From NCBI RefSeq assembly GCF_013041615.1, contig NZ_JABEPQ010000001.1, positions 1,232,976 through 1,296,975 of the forward strand: DNA of 64,000 bases, written 5' to 3'. The translations under genes and the position numbers were made by a program. Below, in pieces: positions 1 to 8,766 of the stretch. The stretch is from Knoellia koreensis (GTDB lineage: Bacteria > Actinomycetota > Actinomycetes > Actinomycetales > Dermatophilaceae). The first letter of the stretch is position 1; each line of letters begins with the position of its first letter. The notes under the pieces were generated by a model. The model was not told the DNA's origin, made no database searches, and saw nothing but the letters and a program-made list of their open reading frames with translations.

Positions 1-369
1 GTTCGGGTAGTCGAGGAGCACCAGCGCGCCGTTGAACGTGTCCTTGGAGCCCTTGACGGCCGGGTCGTTCCAGCTCGTGCCCGGGGGTTTGACGTAGTCC
101 TCCCACGTCATGTCGTCGGGGTTCTCCCAGTCCTGGGGGTCGATCGGACCTGGGAAGCCGGCAGCCTTGACCTCGTTCGCCATTCGGCGCTGGTCGGGCG
201 AGCCGGTCGGCCCTCCCTGCTGCCACGGCTGCGTCTGCGGCCAGTGGTCGGCACGCCACGGCGTCGGCGCCGGGTCGGCGGCGGGGCTGGGGCCGGCCGA
301 CGTGACGACCAGGGCCCCGACGGCGGCGAGGGCAAGCGGAACGAGGCGGCGAACAGTGCGGATGCTCAC
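1..369 (-). CDS. Secreted protein, N-terminal part, possibly M6-type metalloprotease (cut by window edge)
   Basis: The reading frame begins with GTG at 369 and runs off the left edge, so only about 123 residues are visible. It opens with a short basic stretch (VSIRTVRR), a hydrophobic segment and an AGPSPAAD region, which reads as a Sec signal peptide. The following part is rich in Trp, Pro and Asp and reaches a strand-like GALVLLDYPN at the edge, which resembles the entry into the catalytic domain of M6 (immune inhibitor A-like) peptidases. No HExxH zinc motif lies inside the window, so the enzyme assignment is inference; an exported protein is well supported. The aminotransferase gene at 438 is divergent, and the 68 bases between them must hold both promoters. 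Confidence 0.55.
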   Translation of the reverse strand, partial: MSIRTVRRLVPLALAAVGALVVTSAGPSPAADPAPTPWRADHWPQTQPWQQGGPTGSPDQRRMANEVKAAGFPGPIDPQDWENPDDMTWEDYVKPPGTSWNDPAVKGSKDTFNGALVLLDYPN

Positions 370-437
370 AATTCGGACGGTAGACCTGCCCCAAGGCACT
401 CGCCACCGGAAGTCTGCACACGGCATACCCTCAGGTC

Positions 438-1595
438 ATGTCGCGCCCACCCGGCAACCCGGCCCTCGCACCGTTCGGCACCACGATCTTCGCCGAGATG
501 AGTGCGTTGGCCCTCGAGCACGACGCGATCAACCTCGGGCAGGGATTCCCCGACACGGACGGGCCGCGCGAGATGCTCGATGCCGCAAAGGCGGCGATCG
601 ACGCCGGGCGCAACCAGTACCCACCGGGCCCTGGGGTGCCGGAACTGCTGGATGCCGTTGCGGCGCATCAGGATCGGTTCTACGGGATCGACCTCGACCC
701 GCGACGCGAGGTGCTCGTGACGGTCGGTGCGACCGAGGCGATCGCGGCCACGATCCTCGCGTTGTGCGGCCCCGGCGACGAGGTGGTCACCTTCGAGCCC
801 TACTACGACTCGTATGCCGCGTCGATCGCCCTCGCCGGCGCCACTCGCCGCACCTCGGTGCTGCGCTTCCCGGACTTCGCCGTCGACGAGGAGTCCCTGC
901 GGGCGGCGTTCTCCCAGCGCACGCGCATGGTGCTGCTCAACACCCCACACAACCCGACCGGCAAGGTGTTCACGCGCTCCGAGCTCGAGCTGATCTGTTC
1001 TCTGGCGTGGGAGTTCGATGCCTGGGTGGTGACCGACGAGGTCTACGAGCACCTCGTGTTCGACGGCGTCGAGCACATCCCGGTCGCGACGCTGCCCGGC
1101 ATGAGGGAGCGGACGCTCACCATCTCCTCGGGCGGCAAGACGTTCTCGGCCACGGGGTGGAAGGTCGGTTGGGTGAGTGGACCGGCCGAGGCGGTCGCGG
1201 CGGTGCGGGCGGTCAAGCAGTTCCTCACCTTCGTGGGGTCGGGGCCGTTCCAGCCGGCCGTCGCCGTGGCCCTGGGCCTCGGTGACGACGTGTACGACGG
1301 GTTGTCGAAGTCGTTGCAGGACAAGCGAGACCTGCTCATCGACGGTCTGCGGTCGGCCGGCCTTGAGGTGTCGGTGCCGGCGGGCACCTACTTCGTCGTG
1401 GCCGATGCCGCTCCGCTCGGCGCGACCGACGGGCTGGCGTTCTGTCGCGAGCTGCCGGCCCGCGCCGGCGTGGTCGCCGTGCCGGTGTCGGTCTTTCACG
1501 ACGACAAGGACGCCGCGAGAACGTTGGTGCGGTTCGCCTTCTGCAAGCGCGACGAGGTGTTGCAGGAGGCCGTGCGCCGCCTGACCGCGCACTGA
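438..1595 (+). CDS. Class I/II PLP-dependent aminotransferase
   Basis: This 385-residue protein has the fold-type I aminotransferase signatures: NQYPPGPG near residue 60, HNPTG at 171-175, TDEVYEHL around 199-206 and SSGGKTFSATGWK, in which Lys234 should form the Schiff base with pyridoxal phosphate. The length matches the family. It is closest in style to the group holding kynurenine/glutamine transaminases and the actinobacterial DapC-like N-succinyldiaminopimelate aminotransferases. The substrate cannot be fixed from sequence, and no lysine biosynthesis gene is nearby to support DapC. The start at 438 is the first ATG after the divergent gene; no strong ribosome binding site is visible. 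A GGCATAC motif copy lies nine bases upstream of the start. Confidence 0.9.
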   Translation: MSRPPGNPALAPFGTTIFAEMSALALEHDAINLGQGFPDTDGPREMLDAAKAAIDAGRNQYPPGPGVPELLDAVAAHQDRFYGIDLDPRREVLVTVGATEAIAATILALCGPGDEVVTFEPYYDSYAASIALAGATRRTSVLRFPDFAVDEESLRAAFSQRTRMVLLNTPHNPTGKVFTRSELELICSLAWEFDAWVVTDEVYEHLVFDGVEHIPVATLPGMRERTLTISSGGKTFSATGWKVGWVSGPAEAVAAVRAVKQFLTFVGSGPFQPAVAVALGLGDDVYDGLSKSLQDKRDLLIDGLRSAGLEVSVPAGTYFVVADAAPLGATDGLAFCRELPARAGVVAVPVSVFHDDKDAARTLVRFAFCKRDEVLQEAVRRLTAH

Positions 1596-1633
1596 AGCGC
1601 TGCCTGTCCCCGCCCACGACCCGAGCGTCACGG

Positions 1634-1671
1634 TCGTCCACAGGCTCTCCCGGTGAGACTGGCTGTCCACA
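1634..1671. other. Two DnaA-box-like sites
   Basis: TCGTCCACA (1634-1642) and CTGTCCACA (1663-1671) lie in the gap between the aminotransferase and the M23 peptidase gene. Each differs by one base from the actinobacterial DnaA box TTGTCCACA. The same orientation and close spacing are suggestive. They are not an origin: no dnaA, dnaN or AT-rich unwinding region is present. Confidence 0.3.
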
Positions 1672-1722
1672 GGTGGGCCCACGGCCCTCGCCCACCGGCC
1701 GAGTGGTCGCCACCGTGGAGGC

Positions 1723-2358
1723 ATGCCTTCACTCTCCGCCCTGCTGACCGTCACCCTGGTCGGTGGCGCGACCCTGCTCGTCGCGGGAGCGGCGAGCTCC
1801 ACGCCGGCGCAGCGAGCCGGGTCCGGCGAACAGTCCGTCGTGGCACCTGCGCTGCGGGAGCCGACCGGTGCCGGTGCCGCGCCGACCCCGGCTGCTCCCC
1901 CGGGCACCGCGAGCACACGCGCGCCGACCCAGACCGCTCCCCGGGGTCGCTGGCGTTGGCCGATCCTGCCCAGACCACCTGTGGCACGTCCGTTCGACGC
2001 CCCGTCGTCGACCTGGGGCGCGGGTCACCGTGGCGTCGACTTGGCGGCACCCGAGGCGACCGACGTACGCGCAGTCGCGGACGGGGCGGTGACCCACGTG
2101 GGCGTGATCGCCGGGCGGCCCACGGTGACGGTCACGCACCCGGACGGCATTCGCTCCACCTACGAGCCGGTCGAGCCGGCGGTACGAACCGGGCAGGTGG
2201 TGGCGGTGGGGCAGGTCATCGGCACGCTTGTCACCGACGGCTCGCACTGCGCTCCCGGCAGCTGCCTGCACCTCGGGGCCCTGCGTGGCGACCGCTACCT
2301 CGACCCGCTTCAGCTCCTCGGCCCTACGCGGGTGCGACTGCTGCCGCTGTGGAACTGA
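1723..2358 (+). CDS. M23 family metallopeptidase (LytM-like murein hydrolase)
   Basis: This 211-residue protein starts with a hydrophobic signal-like segment (residues 5-24) and a Pro/Ala/Thr-rich linker, then an M23 domain from about residue 85. The metal and catalytic motifs are visible: HRGVD with His102 and Asp106, and CLHLG with His183. These fit a zinc endopeptidase acting on cross-linked peptidoglycan outside the membrane. The start is ATG at 1723 behind GGAGG. Peptidases of this small type commonly sit beside the rpsB/xerC/dprA block in actinobacteria, which agrees with the neighbours here. The gene is convergent with the DUF3152 gene to its right. Confidence 0.88.
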   Translation: MPSLSALLTVTLVGGATLLVAGAASSTPAQRAGSGEQSVVAPALREPTGAGAAPTPAAPPGTASTRAPTQTAPRGRWRWPILPRPPVARPFDAPSSTWGAGHRGVDLAAPEATDVRAVADGAVTHVGVIAGRPTVTVTHPDGIRSTYEPVEPAVRTGQVVAVGQVIGTLVTDGSHCAPGSCLHLGALRGDRYLDPLQLLGPTRVRLLPLWN

Positions 2359-2408
2359 TCGCCTCGGTGCGACCGGGTGGCGAGCCCGTCACGACGAGGT
2401 GGAGAGCG

Positions 2409-3230
2409 TCAGGCGCCGGAGGGGTACGGCCACGGCGTGCAACCGCCCAGGCTCAGCGTCTGCTGCACCATGATCGGCGCGCGCTTGCCCTTCCCCGGGC
2501 ACGCTGCGTGGCCGTGGCCGAGGCCGTGGCCCACCTCGTGGTTGACCTGGTAGATGCGGTAGCGCGCGACGTCGTCGCCATAGCTGTCGTCGCCGAGGGC
2601 CCAGCGCCGGAAGTTGAGCACCGACCGTTCGCCGTTCCAGCACGAGACCTGGGACAGGGTGCGCATCGGCGCGCAGAGCTTGTCGGTCAGAGCCGGGCTC
2701 GCCAGCGTGACGCGGATGTCGACCGCCTTGCCGTCCTTGGCCTCGGCGGGGCTCACGTTGACGAACTTGACCCCGTCGACCTTCTGCCACCCCTTCGGGT
2801 CGAGCAGCACCGCTTGCACCGTGCGCCCCACCTCGGCGGCGTCGACGTCCAGGCCGCCCTCGACCTCGACCGTGTACCGCACCGTCCGGCCAGTGGCCGG
2901 GTTCGCCATCGCCGGGACGCTGACCACGGTGAGCTTGCCGTTGCCGGACTGGGGCACGCTGGTGCGCACGGGTGCGGTCTCGGTCGCGGACCCACCGTCC
3001 TCACTGCTGGTGGCGGCCGGGGTCGTGGCCTGGGTCCGGGCGGGCGAGGAGGTGCTGCTCACGGCGGCGACTGGCGCCTCGTCACCGCCGCGGTTGATCA
3101 ACCGCACCGTGACCAGCACGGCCAGCGTCAGCACCACGAGCGCGGCGAGCGTGCGCCGCAGCCGCACCCGCCTGCTCACCCTCCTGCGTCGGGTGCGTAC
3201 GGGCGGAGGTACCGTCGGTGCCTGGGTCAC
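2409..3230 (-). CDS. DUF3152 family protein with zincin-like motif
   Basis: The protein has about 273 residues: a very basic N-terminus (repeated Arg), one membrane anchor at about 27-44, a Ser/Thr/Pro-rich linker and a C-terminal DUF3152 domain. Near residues 231-241 it carries HEVGHGLGHGH, the HExxHxxxxxH pattern of metzincin zinc proteases, followed by a Cys pair. I therefore infer an anchored extracellular metalloprotease-like protein; activity in this family is not something I can confirm. I chose GTG at 3230 because AAAGGAGG lies seven bases before it. A GTG nine codons further upstream would place that site inside the gene. Confidence 0.8.
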   Translation of the reverse strand: MTQAPTVPPPVRTRRRRVSRRVRLRRTLAALVVLTLAVLVTVRLINRGGDEAPVAAVSSTSSPARTQATTPAATSSEDGGSATETAPVRTSVPQSGNGKLTVVSVPAMANPATGRTVRYTVEVEGGLDVDAAEVGRTVQAVLLDPKGWQKVDGVKFVNVSPAEAKDGKAVDIRVTLASPALTDKLCAPMRTLSQVSCWNGERSVLNFRRWALGDDSYGDDVARYRIYQVNHEVGHGLGHGHAACPGKGKRAPIMVQQTLSLGGCTPWPYPSGA

Positions 3231-3358
3231 CGCCGCTCCTCCTTTCCTGCCGGCCACCTGCGCAACTGGCAGACGTGCCTGCCCTCACCCCTCATGATGC
3301 CCTCGTATGCCGCGTCACGTCGGCGCGGCGCGCGGGGACGAGCCGCAACCCGGCACGC

Positions 3359-4270
3359 TCAGGCGCGCGGGTGGGCCTGCTGGTACGACTTCTTGAGCCG
3401 GTCCACGGAGACGTGGGTGTAGATCTGGGTCGTCGCCAGGGAGGCGTGCCCCAGCAGCTCCTGGACCTCGCGCAGGTCCGCACCACCCTCGAGCAGGTGG
3501 GTCGCGGCGCTGTGCCGCAGGCCGTGGGGGCTGAGGTCGGGCGCGTCGGGCACGTGCCGGAGCAGGCTGTGCAGCGCGCTGCGGATCTGGCGCTGGTCGG
3601 CTCGCCGACCCCGGCGCCCGAGCAACAGGGCCGGACCGCTCTCACCGGTGGCCACCTGGGGACGGCCCCGCCGCAGCCAGGCCTCGACGGCATCGCGCGC
3701 TGGCCCGCCGAACGGCACGGTGCGTTCCTTGCCGCCCTTGCCCAGCACCCGGACGACACCGCCCGCGAGGTCGATGTCGTCGACGTCCAGGGAGGTCAGC
3801 TCGCCGACGCGAATACCGCTGGCGTACAACAGCTCCAGGGCAGCCCGGTCACGCAGGTGCATGGGGTCCTCGTCGTCGCTGGCGACGGCGGCCACGTCCA
3901 GGAGGTCGGCCGCCTGCTGCTGCTTGAGCACCTCCGGCAGCACCGAGGACCTGGACGGCGCGGCCAGCCGCAACGACGGGTCGGTCGGGATGCGTCCGGT
4001 CCGGGTGGCCCAGCCCAGGAAGGTGCGCACCGCAGCCGAGCGCCTGGCCACCGTGGACCGTGCCGACCCGGCCGACAACGCCGCGAGCCAGGCGCGTAGA
4101 TCGCGCAGCCCGATCTCGCCCAACCTGGTGACGCTTCGTTCGCGTTCGAGGTGGTCGAGCATCGACCGCACGTCACCGAGGTAGGCGCGGATCGTGTGCT
4201 CGGACCGGGCGCGTTCGGAGCGCAGGTGCCGCTCGAAGGCGACCAGCGTCTCGGCCACGGTCTCGTCCAC
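3359..4270 (-). CDS. xerC: Tyrosine recombinase XerC
   Basis: This 303-residue protein has an N-terminal SAM-like core-binding domain (about 1-90) and a C-terminal catalytic domain. The tyrosine recombinase residues are all present: Arg154, Lys178, His249-x-x-Arg252 (HGLRH), His275 (LGHA) and nucleophile Tyr284. It should act with XerD at dif to resolve chromosome dimers. Position directly downstream of dprA, with a 74-base gap, is the standard actinobacterial context and argues for XerC rather than XerD or an integron-type recombinase. The start is GTG at 4270. A second xer gene is not seen here. Confidence 0.93.
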   Translation of the reverse strand: MDETVAETLVAFERHLRSERARSEHTIRAYLGDVRSMLDHLERERSVTRLGEIGLRDLRAWLAALSAGSARSTVARRSAAVRTFLGWATRTGRIPTDPSLRLAAPSRSSVLPEVLKQQQAADLLDVAAVASDDEDPMHLRDRAALELLYASGIRVGELTSLDVDDIDLAGGVVRVLGKGGKERTVPFGGPARDAVEAWLRRGRPQVATGESGPALLLGRRGRRADQRQIRSALHSLLRHVPDAPDLSPHGLRHSAATHLLEGGADLREVQELLGHASLATTQIYTHVSVDRLKKSYQQAHPRA

Positions 4271-4344
4271 CCGCTCACGGTCGCAAAAGCCCCCGCGACG
4301 AACAAGGCGCCACCCCGGTCGGTGGCCAGCGGGCTCGGCCCCAC

Positions 4345-5547
4345 CTAGATCTGTCCCGCCACCCCCTTGCGCTCCTCCCCCGCCTTGCGCCAGCCACCGG
4401 GTCGGCGCTCGGACAGCCCACTCAGCTCGAGCTGCGCCAGCGCCGCCCGCACCTGCCGCCCTGACATTCCGGAGCGCCGCACCAGCGCCTCCAGGTCGGC
4501 CGGCGCCCGCGTGGGCATCGCCTCGAACACGCGGCGCTGCACGGGATCCAGCTCGTCGACGAGCGTGGCCTGCTCCTGCTTCAGCGGCGCGAGCTCACCG
4601 ATGCGACCGGCCAGCTCGACCACCTCGGCGGCGTCCGTGACGAGCGTCGCGCCACCACGGATCAGCTCGTGGCACCCGGCCGACACGGCGGAGGTCACCG
4701 GTCCCGGCACGGCCGCGATCGGCCGGCCCATCCCGCGGGCGTGCTTGGCCGTGTTGCGCGACCCGGACCGCAACCCCGCTTCGACAACGACCGTTGCCCC
4801 GCTGACCGCGGCGATGATCCGGTTCCTGCTGAGGAAGCGCCACCGCGTCGGCGCCGACCCCGGTGCCACCTCGGTCACCACGGCACCGGTGGCCGCGACG
4901 CGCTCGAGCAGCCCGGCGTGGCTGGCCGGGTAGGCGCGGTCGATCCCACCCGCCAGCACCGCGACGGTGGTGCCCTCGACCGCGAGCGCCCCTTCGTGGG
5001 CGGCGGCGTCGATGCCGTAGGCAGCACCGGAGACCACCGTGAACTCACGGTCGGCGACTCCGGCGCCGAGCTCGCGTGCCGTGTGCACCCCGTATGCCGT
5101 GGCGGCCCGCGCCCCGACGATGGCCACACTGCGCTCGGTCAGGTCGACGAGGTCACCCGACCCGCGGACCCACAGGCACAACGGCGGCTCGGGGTGGTCC
5201 TCGACTGCGACCGGCCACTCGTCGTCGCCCGGGATGAGCACCCGCGCGCCGAGGGCTCGCAGGATCGACTGCTCGCGAGCGGGGTCGATGTCGAGCAACC
5301 GCGGGAAGGCGTTGCGCGCAATGTCCTCCTCGGGCTTGAGCTCCTCCAGTGCAGCGCGGGCGCCGCCCTTGGCCACAGTCGCGATGGCCTCCTTGTTCTC
5401 CGGCTCGACCAGCCGCGCCCACACCATCCGGGCGGCGCGTTCGTCGGGGACCAGACGACATACCCTGGCGAGCTCAGCCGCCACGTCGCGTGGCGACGGC
5501 AGCTCGACCGCCCGCCAGGCGCGGACCCCGCGGTCCTGTGGGTTCAT
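4345..5547 (-). CDS. dprA: DNA-processing protein DprA
   Basis: The 400-residue protein contains the Rossmann-like DprA core ([35 protein letters not shown]), which loads RecA on incoming single-stranded DNA during natural transformation. A C-terminal winged-helix segment (about 325-385) is present. The ATG at 5547 overlaps the comM stop as ATGA, so translation is coupled. An open frame continues far upstream, but that part is shadow sequence over comM. Together with comM this gives two competence-linked proteins in one operon, relevant to the dispersed GTATGCCG word in this window. Confidence 0.95.
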   Translation of the reverse strand: MNPQDRGVRAWRAVELPSPRDVAAELARVCRLVPDERAARMVWARLVEPENKEAIATVAKGGARAALEELKPEEDIARNAFPRLLDIDPAREQSILRALGARVLIPGDDEWPVAVEDHPEPPLCLWVRGSGDLVDLTERSVAIVGARAATAYGVHTARELGAGVADREFTVVSGAAYGIDAAAHEGALAVEGTTVAVLAGGIDRAYPASHAGLLERVAATGAVVTEVAPGSAPTRWRFLSRNRIIAAVSGATVVVEAGLRSGSRNTAKHARGMGRPIAAVPGPVTSAVSAGCHELIRGGATLVTDAAEVVELAGRIGELAPLKQEQATLVDELDPVQRRVFEAMPTRAPADLEALVRRSGMSGRQVRAALAQLELSGLSERRPGGWRKAGEERKGVAGQI

Positions 5548-7085
5548 GCCGCCACCGCCTGCTGGCTGCGGAACATCAGGGCCTGCCCGAGGTCCTCGCG
5601 CGTCGGCACCACCCGGCCACCGAGGTCGGCCAGCGTCCAGCCCACCCGCAGCACCCGGTCGTAGCCGCGCAGCGTCAGTGTGCCGCGGTCGAGGGCCCGC
5701 TCGAGGTCGACGGTGACGCTGCCGGGCAGCCGCCAGGGTGGGCGGCGCAGCCGCGACCCGGGCACCTCGCTGTTCAGCCGCCACCTCGTGTCCTTCCAAC
5801 GCTCCGCCTGCGCCGACCGCGCAGCCACGACGCGGCGGGCCACCGCCTCGCTCGGCTCGCCCCCGCCGAGCTCCAGCGAGGCACGGGTGACCGCCTGCAC
5901 CTCCACTTGCAGGTCGACGCGGTCCAACAGGGGGCCGGACAGCTTGGCGACGTAGGCTCGCTTGTCTCGAGGCGAGCAGGAGCAGCCGACCCCCTTGCCG
6001 TAGCCGAGTCCGCACGGGCACGGGTTGGCCGCCATGACCAGCTGGAACCGCGCCGGGAAGCGCACCGCCGAGCGTGCCCGCGCGACCACCACGTGCCCGG
6101 ACTCCAGCGGCTGGCGCAGCGCCTGCAGGGCCCCGACCTTGAACTCCGGGGCCTCGTCGAGGAACAGGACGCCGTGGTGGGCCTGGCTGATCAGCCCCGG
6201 TCGGACCGCACCGCTGCCGCCGCCGATGATGGCGGCCTGGCTGGCGCTGTGGTGCGGTGCCACGAACGGCGGCATCCCCCGCAGGTCCAGCTCGGCCGCG
6301 GTCAGGCCCAGCAACGACTTCACCGCGAGCACGTCGATCGACTGCTCCCGGGTCAGGCGCGGGAGGATCGAGACCAGCCGCTCGGCGAGCATCGTCTTGC
6401 CGGAGCCGGGTGGCCCGAGCAGGAAGAGGTGGTGGCCGCCGGCGGCGGCCAGCTCGAGGGCGTCCCTGGCCTCCTGCTGGCCGACCACCTCGGCCAGGTC
6501 CGGACCAGCCGGAGCAGCCGGGTCGGTCGCGTCCGAGGGGTCGGGTTCGGTCTCGGGCGGTCGGCCCGTCGCGGCATACGAGGCCAGGAGGTCACCCAGG
6601 TTGGCGGCAGTGTGCACCCGCACCTCGGGGACCAGCCGCGCCTCGGCGGCGTTGGCGGGTGGCACCACGATGTCGTGGAAGCCGGCCCGCGATGCCGAGA
6701 GCACCGCGGGCAGCACGCCACGCACCGCTCGGATCGCGCCGTCGAGGCCGAGCTCACCGATGTGCACGACGTCGCGCACCGCACTCTCGGGCACCAGGCC
6801 GACCGCGGCTGCGATGGCGACGGCGATGGGCAGGTCGAAACCGCTGCCGTTCTTGGGGATCGACGCCGGCGACAGGTTGACGGTGATGCGGTCCTGCGAC
6901 AGCAGCCGCCCCACACCGGCCATCGCTGCCTTGACGCGGTGCGGCGACTGTGCGCAGGCCGTGTCCGGCAGCCCCGCCAGCATGAAGGCCGGAAGCCCAC
7001 CGGACAGGTGTGCCTCCACCTCGACGACGGCCCCGACCAGCCCCTCCAGGGTGACCGACCGTGTGGACCCGAACCCCCGGCTCAT
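5544..7085 (-). CDS. comM: YifB/ComM family Mg-chelatase-like AAA+ ATPase
   Basis: The 513-residue protein has the ComM layout: an N-terminal Lon-protease-like fold (to about 170), an AAA+ module with Walker A GPPGSGKT (224-231) and Walker B GVLFLDEAPEF (from 305), a four-Cys cluster (NPCPCG and GCSC, residues 356-370) and a C-terminal Mg-chelatase lid. Homologues are hexameric helicases that drive branch migration of transforming DNA. The start ATG at 7085 overlaps the upstream yraN stop as ATGA. This ATG gives the conserved opening MSRGFGSTRS; an earlier in-frame start would be inside yraN. Confidence 0.94.
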   Translation of the reverse strand: MSRGFGSTRSVTLEGLVGAVVEVEAHLSGGLPAFMLAGLPDTACAQSPHRVKAAMAGVGRLLSQDRITVNLSPASIPKNGSGFDLPIAVAIAAAVGLVPESAVRDVVHIGELGLDGAIRAVRGVLPAVLSASRAGFHDIVVPPANAAEARLVPEVRVHTAANLGDLLASYAATGRPPETEPDPSDATDPAAPAGPDLAEVVGQQEARDALELAAAGGHHLFLLGPPGSGKTMLAERLVSILPRLTREQSIDVLAVKSLLGLTAAELDLRGMPPFVAPHHSASQAAIIGGGSGAVRPGLISQAHHGVLFLDEAPEFKVGALQALRQPLESGHVVVARARSAVRFPARFQLVMAANPCPCGLGYGKGVGCSCSPRDKRAYVAKLSGPLLDRVDLQVEVQAVTRASLELGGGEPSEAVARRVVAARSAQAERWKDTRWRLNSEVPGSRLRRPPWRLPGSVTVDLERALDRGTLTLRGYDRVLRVGWTLADLGGRVVPTREDLGQALMFRSQQAVAA

Positions 7086-7465
7086 GCCACCACCGACTCG
7101 AGGTGCCGCAGCCTGGCCGGCGACCCGGCCACCAGGACGATGCCGATGACGTCGATGCGCACCTGCGGCGCATGCACGTCGTGCGCCTGGAGCCACGCGG
7201 CCACCAACCGTCTCAGCCGCGCCGCCTTCTCCCAGTGGACCGCTTCCACGGGTGACCCGAACCGCTGGGAGCGGCGGGTCTTCACCTCGCAGAAGACGAG
7301 GCAGTCCCCATCACGGGCCACGATGTCGATCTCGCCGTGCCGACACCGCCAGTTGCGGTCGACCAGCTCGAAACCGCGGTCCTGCAGGTAGCGCGCCGCC
7401 AGCCGCTCTCCCCAGGAACCCAGGACTCGTCGCGGATCCTCATGTCCCGCATCGGAATTCGCCAT
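7082..7465 (-). CDS. YraN family (UPF0102) nuclease-like protein
   Basis: A 127-residue protein of the UPF0102 family, which has a restriction-endonuclease-like fold. The conserved residues are visible: GERLAARYL, NWRCRHGEIDIVARD and FCEVKTRRS, together giving the E...D...ExK arrangement of that fold. Its biochemical role is not settled in the family. It lies immediately upstream of comM with a four-base overlap and downstream of rnhB and DUF2469, as in most actinobacteria. Confidence 0.92.
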   Translation of the reverse strand: MANSDAGHEDPRRVLGSWGERLAARYLQDRGFELVDRNWRCRHGEIDIVARDGDCLVFCEVKTRRSQRFGSPVEAVHWEKAARLRRLVAAWLQAHDVHAPQVRIDVIGIVLVAGSPARLRHLESVVA

Positions 7466-7518
7466 GCCCCAAGGCTGGCGACCCCATCCGACACCTGTCA
7501 GCCCTCAGAGTCCCGGCC

Positions 7519-7556
7519 TGTGGACAGTACGCCCGGCGTCGACCCCCTGTGGACAA
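7519..7556. other. Two DnaA-box-like sites between yraN and the DUF2469 gene
   Basis: TGTGGACAG (7519-7527) and TGTGGACAA (7548-7556) read on the other strand as CTGTCCACA and TTGTCCACA. The second is an exact match to the actinobacterial DnaA box. They sit in a 200-base gap (7466-7665) that should also carry the promoter of the yraN-comM-dprA-xerC genes, so DnaA-linked expression control is conceivable. No other feature is evident in the gap apart from one GGCATAC motif copy at 7635. Confidence 0.35.
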
Positions 7557-7665
7557 CCGCACAGCCCCGACCGGACGGCCCCGACCGGACCCTCCCGCAC
7601 GCACAGCACCGCTCGCGCGCGCTCGGGACCACGCGGCATACCCGGCGGTCGGCCGCCCGCGCGCC

Positions 7666-7995
7666 TCAGGCGCCGGGCTGGAACCCGCCGCCCTTGGGCA
7701 GCTCGAGGTCCGACTTGGCCAGCTCCTCGACGTTGACGTCCTTGAACGTCACGACCCGCACCTGCTTGGCGAACCGCGCGGGCCGGTAGATGTCCCACAC
7801 CCACGCGTCCTGCATGGTGACGTCGAAGTAGACCTCGCCGCCGTCGGAGCGCACCTTCACGTCGACCGAGTTGCACAGGTAGAACCGCCGCTCGGTCTCC
7901 ACGACGTGGGAGAACAGCCCGACGACGTCGCGGTACTCGCGATAGAGCTGCAGCTCCATCTCGGACTCGTACTTCTCGAGGTCCTCAGCACTCAT
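7666..7995 (-). CDS. DUF2469 family protein
   Basis: A 109-residue acidic protein with the conserved opening [10 protein letters not shown] and the aromatic-rich motif [14 protein letters not shown]2469 is nearly restricted to Actinobacteria and almost always follows rnhB, as here; I know of no established function. The start overlaps the rnhB stop as ATGA (7992-7995), so the two are translationally coupled. No signal peptide or membrane segment is visible, so it should be cytoplasmic. Confidence 0.92.
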   Translation of the reverse strand: MSAEDLEKYESEMELQLYREYRDVVGLFSHVVETERRFYLCNSVDVKVRSDGGEVYFDVTMQDAWVWDIYRPARFAKQVRVVTFKDVNVEELAKSDLELPKGGGFQPGA

Positions 7996-8765
7996 CGCGC
8001 GCCCATCTCCAGCTGGCTCGGTTGCACACCGCCATCATGGCCCCCGTCGTCCGCGAGCCCCACCCCGGGGAGGCGCCACGAGCGCCGGTGCAGCACCGAG
8101 GCGCCGTGGGTCTCGAGCGCGGCGAGGTGCTCCGGCGCGGCATACCCCTTGTTCTCCTCCCACCGGTATGCCGGGTGGTCGGGCGCGGCGGCCATCATCA
8201 GGGCGTCGCGTTCGACTTTGGCGAGGACGGAGGCGGCCGCGACCGAGGAGCACTTCAGGTCGGCCTTGATCATCGTCGTCACCGGCGGCGTCTGCGGCCC
8301 CGTTGCCGCGCCATCGTCGGCGAAGGCGAACAGCCCCACCTCCTCCGGCGCGGTCAGCCAGTCGTGGTTGCCGTCGAGGATGACCAGGTCGGGCACGACA
8401 CCCACGGCAGCGAGCGCGCGGCACCCGGCCAGCCGGAGCGCGGCCATGATGCCGATCTCGTCGATCTCGGCCGCGGAGGCGTGCCCCACGGCATACGCCA
8501 TCGCCCACCGGCGGATCCGCGGCACCATCGACACCCGCGCGGCCGGCGTCAGCAGCTTGGAGTCCTTGACCCCGGCCGGCGCGCTGCGGCACGTCTCGTC
8601 GATCAGGACGACGCCGACGCTGACCGGTCCGGCGAGCGCGCCGCGACCGACCTCGTCCATGCCGGCGAGCACCCGGTGGCCGTCACGCTGGAGCTGGCGC
8701 TCCACGCGCAGGCTCGGCTTGCGGCTCCCCACCGGCTTGGCCCGGCGGGTCGTGGTGGGTGCCAT
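7992..8765 (-). CDS. rnhB: Ribonuclease HII
   Basis: The 257-residue protein carries the RNase HII signature [13 protein letters not shown], supplying the first acidic metal ligands, and a later LDGNHDWL segment. It removes RNA from RNA-DNA hybrids and single embedded ribonucleotides. The start ATG at 8765 lies one base beyond the lepB stop. A longer open frame continues upstream but only shadows lepB. Compared with shorter RNase HII proteins it has an N-terminal basic extension and a C-terminal tail. Confidence 0.94.
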   Translation of the reverse strand: MAPTTTRRAKPVGSRKPSLRVERQLQRDGHRVLAGMDEVGRGALAGPVSVGVVLIDETCRSAPAGVKDSKLLTPAARVSMVPRIRRWAMAYAVGHASAAEIDEIGIMAALRLAGCRALAAVGVVPDLVILDGNHDWLTAPEEVGLFAFADDGAATGPQTPPVTTMIKADLKCSSVAAASVLAKVERDALMMAAAPDHPAYRWEENKGYAAPEHLAALETHGASVLHRRSWRLPGVGLADDGGHDGGVQPSQLEMGAR

Positions 8766-8766
8766 G

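Noticed and set aside
366-1916. 516-codon antisense frame over the aminotransferase
   Set aside because: It is a codon-bias shadow of the aminotransferase, with no conserved motif and no ribosome binding site.
1653-3422. Long open frame of 589 codons on the plus strand
   Set aside because: It spans the M23 gene, and the DUF3152 gene in antisense, and its translation is Arg/Pro/Gly-rich without any family motif; such frames are common in high-GC DNA.
3359-4270. xerC as an integrase of a mobile element
   Set aside because: Its place beside dprA and comM is the conserved chromosomal one, and no attachment sites or phage genes are nearby.
4345-6021. Longer DprA of 558 residues
   Set aside because: The extra N-terminus overlaps comM out of frame; ATG 5547 in the ATGA overlap gives the normal protein.
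1634-7556. A replication origin from the DnaA-box-like sites
   Set aside because: There are only four boxes, no AT-rich unwinding region and no dnaA or dnaN gene.
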